Shown one piece after another: positions 25,418 to 38,587 of a stretch of DNA of 64,000 nt. The DNA lies in the NCBI GenBank assembly GCA_963924555.1, contig OZ004594.1:558001-622000 (forward strand), read 5' to 3'. The notes beneath the pieces were generated by a model. The model was not told where the DNA came from and searched no databases. It was given only the letters and a program-made list of their open reading frames with translations. The translations under genes were made by a program, and so were the position numbers. This DNA is from Crambe crambe (taxonomy: Eukaryota > Porifera > Demospongiae > Poecilosclerida > Crambeidae). The first letter of the stretch is position 1. Every line of letters starts with the position of its first letter.

Positions 25418-26462
25418 GAGTAAGTGATCAATCATCAGACGGATCAATTACCGGACACTTTCTGGCATCTGGTTTATACCAGTACCTAAGATTTAGGTAT
25501 CAAAAGATAGGCCATTGGAAACTGATTCAGAATCCTGACTTTCAGTCATGGCTGTTAATTTATATAGATTTTATACATCATTAAAGCAGGTGTCCGAAAA
25601 AATCAACAAACGTATCATATTTCAGACGGCTACCAGTTTATGGCAGAGTATTCTAGGTATGATTGTCAAAGTTGGAAGACTGGAAGTTCGATCCTTCCTC
25701 TATCTGTGTCTCCATCTATAGAAGTCAAGCTTCAAATTCCACTGCATTACAAACCTGAACTTATAGGCACTTTTAGGTAATCAATATTCAGACAGCAAAA
25801 AAATGGGTTGATTAGTAATTGACCCTTCACACTGAGACAGATTAACACCACCAGTGGAATCAGCACCTTCTGAATGTAATATACCTGAAAATAAATGGTA
25901 CTCATTATTGCTTGTTTTTGTGATCCGTAGGTGCAGCTCTCAATAGCCATGTAAAAAAATTGAACAATTATTCATAAAATCATAACTGTTCATAGTTTAG
26001 TTACAAAACTTGTTACAATGGGCAAAAAGGGGATGCTGATTCCACTGGTGGTGTTGAATCTGGCTTATATTCGTGGAGTGAAGGATTAAATTACTAATCA
26101 ACCCATTTTTGCTGTCTTACCTAAAAGTGCCTATAAGTTCAGGTTTGTAATGCAGTGGTATTTGAAGCTTGACTTCTATAGATGGAGACACAGATAGGGG
26201 AAGGATCGAACTTCCAGTCTTCCAACTTTGACAATCATACCTAGAATACTCTGCCATATGTCTGAAATATGATAAATTTCTCTGATTATTGATATTTTCG
26301 GACACCTGCTTTAATGATGTATAAAATCTATGTGAATTAACAGCCATGACTGAAAGTCAGGATTCTGAATCAGTTTTCAATGGGCTATCTTTTGATACCT
26401 AAATCGTAGGTACTGGTATAAACCAGACGTCAGAAAAAATGTCCGGTAATTGATCTGTCTGA
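25418..26462. mobile_element. Foldback (long inverted-repeat) element with pogo-like termini
   Basis: Two arms of about 430 bp (about 25435-25868 and 26037-26462) are reverse complements with high identity, separated by about 170 bp. For example GGTTTATACCAGTACCTA on the left is matched by TAGGTACTGGTATAAACC on the right. The left terminus, TA then GAGTAAGTGATCAATCATC and AGACGGATCAATTACCGGAC, is similar to the pogo element end at 37500 (GAGTGAGACACCAATTATC, AGACACC...AATCGGAC). The right outer end is more degraded. No coding potential is seen. It is most simply a non-autonomous derivative mobilised by a pogo-type transposase. Confidence 0.75.
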
Positions 26463-27527
26463 TGCGCTTGATTCATGCCCTCCAGTCACTGCAAGCACCT
26501 CAGGCCCATAGCAGGAGGCACATAATACATAGCAATAGCCTGTTAAGATTGAGGGGTGCTCGTTTGCAGGGAGGAGTTGCTTGTTGGAATGCTAGACTAC
26601 TTGACCTTAAAGCAGTTACCTCCAGTATTATTTGCCCCACTGTTTTGAGGGTGCTCCTCATCTGGAATTTCCACAGGAAGGCCAAACCCCCTGTTTAATT
26701 TTATGACCCAAATGCTGACTCAGCATAATCCTTGTGCACCTCTGCCGGGGAAGTGGGTGGGGTCTTGAGACCCATGTACCCCATGGCACTATTGAGCATA
26801 ACATGTAATGAAGGTTCTCCATGTTTGAAGTCTGCAGCTCAAATGCCTTGCATGCTAGACCCCAATTTTTGACAGACCATAATACCCCCATACGGGTCTG
26901 CTGAGGGAACCCACCACCATAAACTCTGGTGACTTACACACTGTACTAGGTATGGGCCTAAGGGAGGATATGTTGAGACAGTTTGCAGGCCTATGAACTT
27001 CATCTATGCTAGCTATAACTAGCTAGCTAAATATTCACGATGGAGAGCTGCTGAGAAGTTGTGGAAGAATGGAAACTGTCAGTAAGCTGATTACCTATGG
27101 CTAGCTGATGTTTGCATAATATGACACACTTCTCATAACTTGTAAATAATGCAGCCATTATTGAATGTAAATTGACACTTTTTGTGATTCTGTCGTTAAT
27201 ACTATAGAGCCAGTTAGCTAGCTACTTGTGATTCTGTCATTAATGTGACAGTTATGTAGAATCCAGCTAGCTAGCTATGGGGGGAGGCCCCCAGGGTATC
27301 TCCAATTAAGCGTGGGAATTATGATGAGTATGGGGAATCTCCTTTGAAGAAGGTAGTCCCCAGGGTTACCCCCAATCTTATTAAAGTGCCTATATTAAAC
27401 AGGGGGAGTTTTTCTGACGAGGGGGAAGTCCCTGGGTTCTTCCCAATTCCACAATAATAAAGCAATCATGTGTATATATACAGGTCCCTATATAAAAGCG
27501 GACCCATTTAAAGACTCTGATAGCAGT

Positions 27528-27752
27528 TGACAGCATAGCTTTGTCAAGTGGCTGTAGTTCTCAGAATCTCTTAGTAATCCTTGGGTGCCATTTCCTGAAT
27601 AATTATATTCACCCAAAGAGCTCCCAACCTATGATATCGTGACAGCATAGAAGTCAAGTGGCTAGCTATAGTTCTCAGAATCTCTTAGTAATCCTTGGGT
27701 GCCATTTCCTGAATAATTATATTCACCCAAAGAGCTCCCAACCTGCTTATTA
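27528..27752. repeat. 112-bp tandem duplication
   Basis: Two adjacent copies begin TGACAGCATAG (27528 and 27640), both contain CTTAGTAATCCTTGGGTGCC and end CAAAGAGCTCCCAACCT. The second copy has a small GCTA insertion. Confidence 0.9.
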
Positions 27753-28096
27753 TTCTTCAGAAGTACTCTTACGGATTCTTATAGTAAGTAGCTGGATAGA
27801 ACTCCCAGCCTGCTTATAACATAGCCGACAGATTCTTCAGAAAAATACTCTTTATATTCTTGTAGTAAGTAACTGGATATCTATGAAGCCTAGCCTCAGG
27901 AGTAAAAGAACAATGTTATATATACTGTGTGATTTCCCAGAATATATAGCTGCATGAATAGGTCATCTCTGCTATGTGAGATTTAGCTAATTGACTTTCT
28001 AGAATGAAATGGAAGAAGCCAGGTTGAATCAGCTATGAAACTAGTTCTAAGTAGTTTAGCTTTAACATCAAAAGATTTTTTTTTTAAAATAGGAAT

Positions 28097-31210
<3,114 letters not shown>

Positions 31211-31298
31211 TAGACATTGCAATTCAGAAGCCATCAGTATTATATTTTTAAGCATGCAGACTGGTATTATTTTATCACAAGAACAGAACTAGTTAGCC

Positions 31299-33086
31299 TT
31301 AGCTGTGTGTACAATCATTTTTAAAATCACTTCCTTCAAATATGCTGAGCAGATTGTGTGCCCTTGGGTCCAATAATCCATTCACCCTTAGTTCTTTTTT
31401 AACAAGTTCAAAGTTAGAACTGTTCACGAAGTTGGCTGAGATGGCCAGCGACTTGTCGAGGTTCTCAACACGGTGAGGAGAAGAAGCGGGGACAAAAAGG
31501 ACCTCTCCAGCACGCAAGACGCACTCCAGTGGATGTGTGAGGGCTAGGAGGGGGTGGCTGGAAATGGCATTGGAGTCCTCTAAATCTGATAGATCCACTT
31601 CAAAGATGGCATCCGTTGAGTTGTGGTAAATGGGAGAGAGGTAAGGCAGATCACCAGGAGGGAAGAAAATCCACCTAATTTATAATCAAAGTGAAATAAT
31701 GGGTCCAAGAGAGATTCCAAATTTATCCTACCGTTTCCTGCCTTCAAACAGAGCCATCCAGAAGTTGGAGCCAAAGGCATCAACGTGGAGTCCGCTGGTG
31801 ATGCCTGCTGGGGCCACAAAGAGGCTGGGCCAGCTGTCACGGTACAAACTTCCCTCTGGAGTTTTCTGGAGATAATTATCAGTAAAATAGTCAGGAATCT
31901 TCAAGTCTTTCATTAAGTCTGGACAATTCAGGGGCAAGCTCCAGTCGAATAAATATGAGAGTGAATCTAAAAATGAAGAGCGTACGAGTTCTGCCAGTTT
32001 AAAATGATTTCATCTGTTTTACCTTTCTTCTGATGATCAAGAGAGTCAATAAAAGCGCCCACTTGGCTCTCTCCAGCACACTCAAGTTGAGCCCATTCTA
32101 TACTTCCCGAGACAACACGCTTTAAAGGTGCTTTTTTGTGCCCTATTACCTATAGCAGAGAGAATACACAGAATTAGTGATGTCACACAACAAAATCATC
32201 CATTAGTTATTAACTTTTTTAATGTACTCGAGTGTCCATGGTCTAGTCGTCATCTTCTCCACAAGATCAGTTAAAATGACTGGTGTGTGAGTCAGGACAT
32301 ACTTGTCATAGAACTCAGTGCAGCTGATACTAGAAGAGGATCTTCTTTCGGTACTGCATAGTGTGAGACAATCATGCTTAGATATTATTTGGGGTTTTAC
32401 TGGTAAAGGGTCAATTTTTCCAGTGTGTGGATTGAGATGGTTTAACCTGAGTAAACTGAAGCATCTTAAGTTCTTCAAGAGGAATTCTTTCCAACTTCTT
32501 TTTCCCTTCTTCTTTCCTCTCCTCCACTGCCTTCTGTCGTTCCAGGACTTGTATCAGCCACTCCACTTCTTCACAATCCTTAGCAGCCACTCTTCTGGCA
32601 TCTTGTGCATGCTGAAGGGCAGCTGCAGTGCAATGGTGTTCAGCACCAAGCAAGTGGTAGCAAGTAGCCAGTGAAAAATTAACATCATAAGCATCTGAAG
32701 CATCCCTCAAGAGAGAAAGTAAGAAGTCTATCCGAGATCGTAAAAAATCCTTTGCCGAACTCAATCTATATTAAGTTTCAGATACTTATAGAAGTCAGTC
32801 ATCAGATGTCCACTTACTTGGAGACATGAAATAAGATTGTGTTGGGATTTATGGATTTGATGCCTATTTCCATAGAGTCTCCTCCAGTTTTAATTTTGTC
32901 TTTCCACCATCGTGCTAAAAGACCATCTGCCTTGATGGACGGGCTCGATTGAATCCAACGGGAAATCTTTCTGCTTTCTTCCTCTATGCCATCACACACT
33001 TTTCTTCTCTTTCTAGATGCCTCCTGATCTCCATTTTCTTTAGCTACTGCTGTAGGAGGTGGCCATTCAGTTATAGGCTCCTCCAT
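31299..33086 (-). CDS. JmjC-domain (cupin-8 type) Fe(II)/2-oxoglutarate oxygenase
   Basis: Likely a 2-oxoglutarate-dependent hydroxylase or demethylase of the small JmjC group. Start chosen at 33086 (MEEPITEWPPP), just downstream of an NRF1-like motif. The N-terminal third (exons about 33086-32820 and 32765-32440) is helical, with a basic KRRK stretch (possible nuclear signal) and a repeat-like region (LATCYHLLGAEHHCTAAALQ) that may be a TPR-type scaffold. The C-terminal half carries the double-stranded beta-helix. FYDKYVLTHTPVIL leads into it, WPSLFVAPAGITSGLHVDAF supplies the H-x-D iron ligands, FWMALFEGRKRWIFFPP follows, and VPASSPHRVENL supplies the distal His. The metal-binding residues are therefore intact. 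Two introns of about 60-70 bp lie near 32.15 and 31.7 kb. I cannot assign it to one human orthologue. Confidence 0.82.
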
Positions 33087-33095
33087 CACCTTCAA

Positions 33096-33106
33096 TGCGC
33101 ATGCGC
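33096..33106. promoter_or_regulatory. TGCGCATGCGC (NRF1-like) between divergent genes
   Basis: A perfect 11-bp palindromic motif, 10 bp upstream of the JmjC start codon and 111 bp upstream of the plus-strand dispanin-like gene at 33217. It is well placed to serve a bidirectional promoter. Confidence 0.55.
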
Positions 33107-33216
33107 TAGTCCCATGACGTTTTGCATTTGATCGACCAATGAGAATTTTGGTGATGTAATACAAATTATTTTCCCGGGAAACTTGCTGACGAGAGACTCA
33201 CTGTTCTGTGACAAAG

Positions 33217-35303
33217 ATGCCTCTGATGGAAAGAAACATGGAAGCACGCGGTCGGGGAGATTCTTCTTCAACCACCAGAAACAAATTTATTCACCCCATG
33301 CCCAAACCCAGTGAGTTGAATATCCAAATGTCATTCTTTCTTCAGGTTTAAACTCACTCCTCTCTTCTCTTCTCCTTTTTCTTCCTTGCTTTCCCTCTGC
33401 CCTCTACTTTAGCTGACTCTCAAGCTGAACACTTGTGCAAAGAAGCTGCCCTAAAGTTGAACACCATTTGTACCAACTCCACAGGAAAAGCACCATTTAG
33501 TGTCGGAGCCACAGAAATAAAGGGAACATCATTTTCTCTTGAAACTGATGGAGAGAGAGGAGAACTGCCTTTACAAACTAGCACACCAGATGCCACTGTT
33601 GAAAATATATATGAGAATGTGCAGTCTAACTTCCACAACACTTTGGAAGAAGAAGTTATTTATGAGAATATGGCTCCTCTCTATCAGATTCCTCTTAGGG
33701 ACAGGGAATTGAAGGATCTCAAGACTTCAATCATGTACCCTCCACCTCCCCCTCCCTCTCCAGGAAATTCTCAGCTTAATTCCTCTTCAGCTGCTGCTTT
33801 GGATGTGACACCTGCTCCCTCACCATCCCCCGCAACTGTGTTAGGTGTGAAGGGAGTGTGCATTCAGCCCCACACCAAACAGTACGAGAATGTCGTGATG
33901 CGCTATCAGGCTGTTTCAAATGCATCTCATTCACGCAAACCCCCCCTTCCACCTCTGCTGGACGGTAACTGTGGTCAAGATGGGGCAGATGAAGAGAACC
34001 CACTGGCAAGAGACAATGTAGCAGCTTCAGTCACTAACCAATACAAGACATCGACAGCAGATAAAAATTATGTAAGTTGAATGCTTGTCTATGCAATCAA
34101 GAGCACTTCTCTCTTTATTGCACATACAGTAATTAACTTGTCTTTTTCTTCTTGCTAAAAGATTCCTCCCACAAGTACCACTTCAACAGGAACTCCCACT
34201 AATATGGACCCCCTCACCAAAACAGCTCCTTCCTCGGGTACGGACCCCCTCACCAATGCACTTCCTCCCTGTGGTACTACAGATGCCTCAGCTCCTCCCT
34301 CTGGTACAGATCTCTTCACCAATGCAGTCCCTCCCACCTGTACTGACCCCCTCACTAATACAGCCCCTCCCACTGGTATGGACCTCATCACCAATGCAGC
34401 CCCTCCCACCTGTACAGACCCGGACCCCCTCACCAATGTAGCCCCTCCCGCTAACTGCAACATGACCCAGCAACCCAACAACCTTCCTCCTCCGTACAGT
34501 GTAACCCAACCTGCCAGTGCTGGCTCGTACTACCCTCCCTGCCAACAGCAGCAAACAGCTCCTGCACCCCAACCAATCATAGTGACCCAGGTATAGATAA
34601 TTACTGGTGCTCGGGGAGTGGGATAGGTGGCTACAGTTTACATAATCATGTAGATAAAGTTACATGTACTTCAAACTCTTGACTAATTACGTTTGTTCTT
34701 CAGAACACAAATGCCACCACACAGCAAAACGCTGGCATGATGGGTGGTTATGGCTGGTTGCCATGGAGCTACTGGACTAATTGGAGAGATACTCGTGACA
34801 ATACTGCTGGCTACCTTCCTTTCTCCATTGCTTTGATTGTGCTAAGCATCTGTAATCCCACTCTCCTTGTCTGCTCCATTCCTGCCTGCATCGGGTCACT
34901 GCTGGTGAGCAGAGAATACAGTGAATAAGTGCACCATTGGAGGTTGTGGTGAAAGTGTATTAGTGCTCCTTTCAGAGCGTCCTTTATTAGAGGTTAAGGT
35001 GGCCATTATTAAACATCAATGTGCTAACTCTTAGTTCATGACTTGAATTTGTTACCATGATTACAGGCTCTGGGGATCGAGGATGTCCACTATGACAGCT
35101 CTGCTCCAAAGAACTTTTCTCTGTTCTGCAATATCTTTGGAGTGACTTGCTGCATCCTACAGTGTCTAAGTTTCACCCTCTTCATTGTCATCTTGGTCAT
35201 CGTGGCAGCTGCCATCAGCCAAAACGGCATAGAAAATTTCTTGAGAGAGTTTTTCGGCATTTCAACATATGACTCTTATATACCAAAAGAGCTTCAGTTT
35301 TGA
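33217..35303 (+). CDS. Dispanin/CD225-like membrane protein A with tyrosine motifs
   Basis: A long disordered cytoplasmic region followed by a two-helix membrane module. Exon 1 starts at 33217 (MPLMERNMEARG). The large exon (about 33413-34072) carries IYENV, IYENM and YENVV, tandem tyrosine motifs with Asn at +2 as preferred by Grb2-type SH2 domains (one is also YxxM). The next exon (about 34162-34590) is Pro/Thr-rich, with repeats of the type DPLTNxAPPxGTD. An exon at 34704-34900 then encodes the first hydrophobic segment (YLPFSIALIVLSIC). The last exon (35067-35303) encodes FSLFCNIFGVTCCI and a second helix, and ends YIPKELQF. The two-helix layout and cysteines match the CD225/dispanin pattern of the related genes downstream, but overall similarity is low. 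Function unknown, possibly signalling at membranes. Confidence 0.65.
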
Positions 35304-35656
35304 CCCCTCCACCCTCCTCCTCCCTCCCCCTACCCACCCAGAACAAAGCAAAGCAAGTAACTACATGTACCAATTATTTGTTCACTTATTGTCTGTATTT
35401 GTAATGGTAATAACAATTGTCACAATTATTTCATTTTGCAAAGAAAAAGGTAAAGAAAACACCTAAAAATACAATTAAAACTATAATTCCAATGAGGACT
35501 ATGATGCAAGTGAACTCTCCACACCTAGCAAAGCCATCATGGAGTGAACTATTGGACACCCTTGCTATCATCTTTCTGTCTAATGCTTCTTCCTGCATGC
35601 ATGCACAATGTCAATGATAGTAGAGCTCATATTCTAAATGAGATCTATGTGATAGT

Positions 35657-36049
35657 CTAACTGACCTTTGCAGTCTGTTCTCTCCTCCCCTTTGGCAGTG
35701 TTGTGCTGCCCTGAAGCTCTAATTCCTTCTCTTTCTCCAACACTTGGTGCTTCAGTCCGGATTGCAGTCGAATCACTTCCGAGTACCTCACTGATGAACT
35801 GGAGATATTACTCCCACCTTTCTTCTCCCTATAAACAGGACTCCAGGAGTGGTATACATCAGTCTCCAGAGCAGGGTCGGCTTGATAGGGTGAAAATGAA
35901 GGGGGTGGGTCTCTGTGAGGTGCTGTATCAATGGGACGAGTTTCGGGGACTGATACGACCACAGGCGTAGGCTTTATAATGGGAGCCGCCTTCCTCCCTG
36001 CTGGTCTTGGGGGAGCTCTTGGTGGCGGTGCTGAGGGAGCTTCGTTCAT
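35657..36049 (-). CDS. Small proline-rich protein, unrecognised
   Basis: A single frame of 130 residues from the ATG at 36049 (MNEAPSAPPPRAPPRPAGRK). It has class II-like SH3-binding PPRAPPRP near the start, a central Pro-rich segment and a short C-terminal heptad-like stretch (HQVLEKEKELELQ). No membrane segment. It lies tail-to-tail with dispanin A and is immediately left of the transposon insertion. It could be a short adaptor or the first exon of a gene disrupted by the insertion. Not recognised. Confidence 0.4.
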   Translation of the reverse strand: MNEAPSAPPPRAPPRPAGRKAAPIIKPTPVVVSVPETRPIDTAPHRDPPPSFSPYQADPALETDVYHSWSPVYREKKGGSNISSSSVRYSEVIRLQSGLKHQVLEKEKELELQGSTTLPKGRREQTAKVS

Positions 36050-36643
36050 CTTGACCTAGGCAGCAAAAGAGTGGGAGTGGCTCGCTGTGCGCTATAATGG
36101 TTACGTCATCATTATGCGCGCGCGCCGCGCCCCTAGCTATTTCTTTCTAGATACGAACGATTAGCTTCCCTCCTGGCAAACAAATGGGACAACCCCTATA
36201 GGCCAGCAATGTCCTGGCTGAACTGCCGCCTCATGTTTTCCCTACTCAGATCAGCAATTCGGTGCATCCGAGGTTCTTCTCCAGGACATCCTATTATAAC
36301 TTCTGAGGCTGAACTTAGTCTCGCGTAGCCAGACCCAATTCTTTCTTTTTTCTTGGGGGCGGGGGAAAGAAAGGGTCTGGTCAACTCCCGTAGAGCGTTT
36401 TGTTCTGAGTGCACCCAAATTCCGGTGCGCGCTAATTGACCACCACTTAGTTAGCGGTAAGGTGATAACCGCCGTGGTTACCATGAATCTTATTAAAGTC
36501 CATTGCATTAGCTTGTGCAAAAGTGATCTGAGTTATTTAGGAAAAACTGCATGCATGGAATAACAGGAGCCAGGTAAGAAATGATATCATCACAGTTAGC
36601 TAGCTAACTAACTAATCCTTGCAGCTTTAAGGCTGAGCTGAAT

Positions 36644-36860
36644 GTGCTGTTTAACAAGTTGGGTTTGTGGAAACTGCAGACTGTGATGCTAGAAGCAACA
36701 AAGATGCAATGTCTCACTCTGAGTAGTAAACTAAAAGCCAAAAGAAAGTGGCTATCCCAAGCTAATGCTTCTAGCAGCCTTAAAAGAACTGTATCGCAAC
36801 AACCAGTGGAATCAGAGAGCACTAATAAGAGCACTAATAAACATTCTCCTCCTGTTCATG
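36644..36860 (+). other. Short open stretch inside the RecQ element
   Basis: A plausible exon follows an acceptor TTGCAG near 36623: FKAELNVLFNKLGLWKLQTV and about 50 more residues, basic in the middle (KLKAKRKW), ending at a possible GTAAG donor at 36859. It could be the remnant of a second element-encoded protein running convergent to the helicase. Not recognised. Confidence 0.3.
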
Positions 36861-36991
36861 TAAGTCTTATTGTTATTCTTGTGCATCACACTGACTATTT
36901 ACTTTAACAGGTAAATATTGACTACCATTCAGGACAAAAGAATACACCTTGGAGGAAAAGAACCATCAAAAGAGTTGCACAAAGGAGCTAG

Positions 36992-37461
36992 CTACAAGGA
37001 GCTACGATTTCTTAGGAGAGACTCTGGGTTAACGAACAGAAGCTGCTTCCCTTGCAACACATTTCTAATTGTTTCAGGGTCATCTTGGGCTTCACCAATG
37101 AAGTCTGTAACAATTCCTTTTGGGGAAAACTTGGCCTTTTGATCGATCATTATAGCTGTCAGAGGACTGATGCACACGACAATACTGCCTATAGTATAGC
37201 ACATAAATTGAAGGGGACAGCTAGCTATAAGTGTGTATGGAAATTGTTCTTACCGTTCAGCTTATCGAAGAGAATAGGTAGGACTCCATATATAATAGAT
37301 TTACCATACCCGGTTGGCAGAGATACAAAAGTATCTTTACAAGACACTAATGCCCAATGGCTTCTTTTTGCTTCAGCTTCAATGCATGCAGAAATGGTAT
37401 CTTCTAAGGCCTGTGTCAGTGTAACTGAAGGAACATCAGGAGCAACAGAAGGATCAGCCAT
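36992..37461 (-). pseudogene. Truncated RecQ-like DNA helicase (N-terminal motor motifs only)
   Basis: Exon 1 (37461 to about 37262) starts MADPSVAPDVPSV and carries the Walker A motif in LPTGYGKSIIYGVLPILFD. A donor follows at DKLNG. Exon 2 (about 37195-36992) encodes IVVCISPLTAIMIDQ (helicase motif Ia) and LLFVNPESLLRNRS, then stops. The DEAH box, the second RecA-like domain and any RQC or HRDC domain are missing, so this is a deleted copy and cannot be an active helicase. It starts just inside the element's right terminal repeat, which suggests the element's own promoter is in the repeat. Confidence 0.75.
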
Positions 37462-37883
37462 GATAAAATGCAAAACAGACTTTAATAAGATTCATAGTAG
37501 AGTGAGACACCAATTATCAGACACCACCTATAATCGGACGCCGTATTCCAGTTTATAAAGCTCCCCCAAATATAATTTAAGTACATAAAAATAGTAGTTT
37601 GAGTGTCTAAAAATTATTCCCCAAAAGAGTAGCTATGCTTCAAAATTACCGTTGCAACAGTTGATTGTTTCACAGTCCGAAATACATCGATTCTCGCATG
37701 CTTACCTCAATGTTCGAGCGCTTAACAAAAACCTTGCTTTCTAGTAATTCAAGGCATAAATTATCCCACAAATGATTAGGTTTGTGCCATAGCTATCACG
37801 TTAGAGAGAGAAAAAGTTTCTGACCTTTTCAATAAACTGCTGGCATTCTCATGATCAAAGAATATACGGACGGCCGATCTTAC

Positions 37884-37891
37884 GCATGCGC
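37884..37891. promoter_or_regulatory. GCATGCGC motif in the pogo 5' region
   Basis: The same octamer found at host promoters in this window, here just inside the left terminal repeat and about 700 bp before the transposase ATG. It may be the transposon's promoter element, with an intron in the 5' untranslated region. Confidence 0.35.
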
Positions 37892-38284
37892 GCATAATCA
37901 ATTGTCGATCGATCCGACGGAGAAGGACTGAAGAGTGTTGTAGAGCTGCTTAACTGCCTGCTGGTGCTGCTGGTGACCAGGTTTGTTTTGTAGGTAGTGC
38001 ATGTGCTTCATTTACAACTAGCTAGCTATAGAGCTATAGATCTAGTTGCCTGTTGCAGAGCCAATTCGCAAAATCAGTCTAAGCTTAAGCTTATCTGCAC
38101 TGAGATTCTTCCCTTTTGGAATGATCACATAATTATTCCCCTATTAATATAGCTATGCCATTCTAAGGCCTTAGATTTCAGTATTTAAATCATACCAACA
38201 AAAATAAGTAAAATACTGAAGAATCGGAGCCATGAGCTAGCTATTTCATTATAATTTCATGTTTGAGCATTATGTCCTGAGGTG

Positions 38285-38470
38285 TGCAATACAGCAGATT
38301 GCAGTGATCTTGCAACATGAAATCCAGAACAGCAAAACCAAAATTTACATAGCCTCCTTTCAAATGACTTTGGAGTTGGGCTACTTGAAAGGAGGCTATG
38401 TAAATTTTGGTTTTGCAGTTTTGGATTTCCTGTTGCAAGATTACTGCAATCTGCTGTATGCACCTGTTGA
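38285..38470. repeat. Hairpin (inverted repeat) inside the pogo 5' region
   Basis: CAGCAGATTGCAGTGATCTT through to TAGCCTCCTTTCAA is followed, after about 20 bases, by its near-perfect reverse complement (TTGAAAGGAGGCTATGTAAA to GCAATCTGCTGTATG). The arms are about 75 bp. It could be a tiny foldback insertion or a structured leader of the transposase transcript. Confidence 0.85.
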
Positions 38471-38587
38471 ATGATCAGAGCTATCATGTTTATACAGGGA
38501 GGAGCTAAACTACTACTAATTTAATATGGCTCCAAAGACTATAACCATACACTTCCTATATAATGTCAACTTTTGTATTCTTAGAGA

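Larger units (their letters stand above)
25147..28096. other. Spacer between the two reductase genes: foldback element, duplication, no gene
   Basis: It holds the foldback repeat (25418-26462), a region of G+C-richer sequence with biased open frames but no recognisable product (26.46-26.95 kb), GCTAGC-rich sequence with TCCCCAGGGTNNCCCC motifs (27.2-27.45 kb) and a 112-bp tandem duplication (27528-27752). I found no supported exons. Confidence 0.6.

Noticed and set aside
26450..26960. Overlapping open frames on both strands right of the foldback element
   Set aside because: No splice signals, no recognisable motif and no consistent codon pattern; G+C-rich composition explains the open frames.
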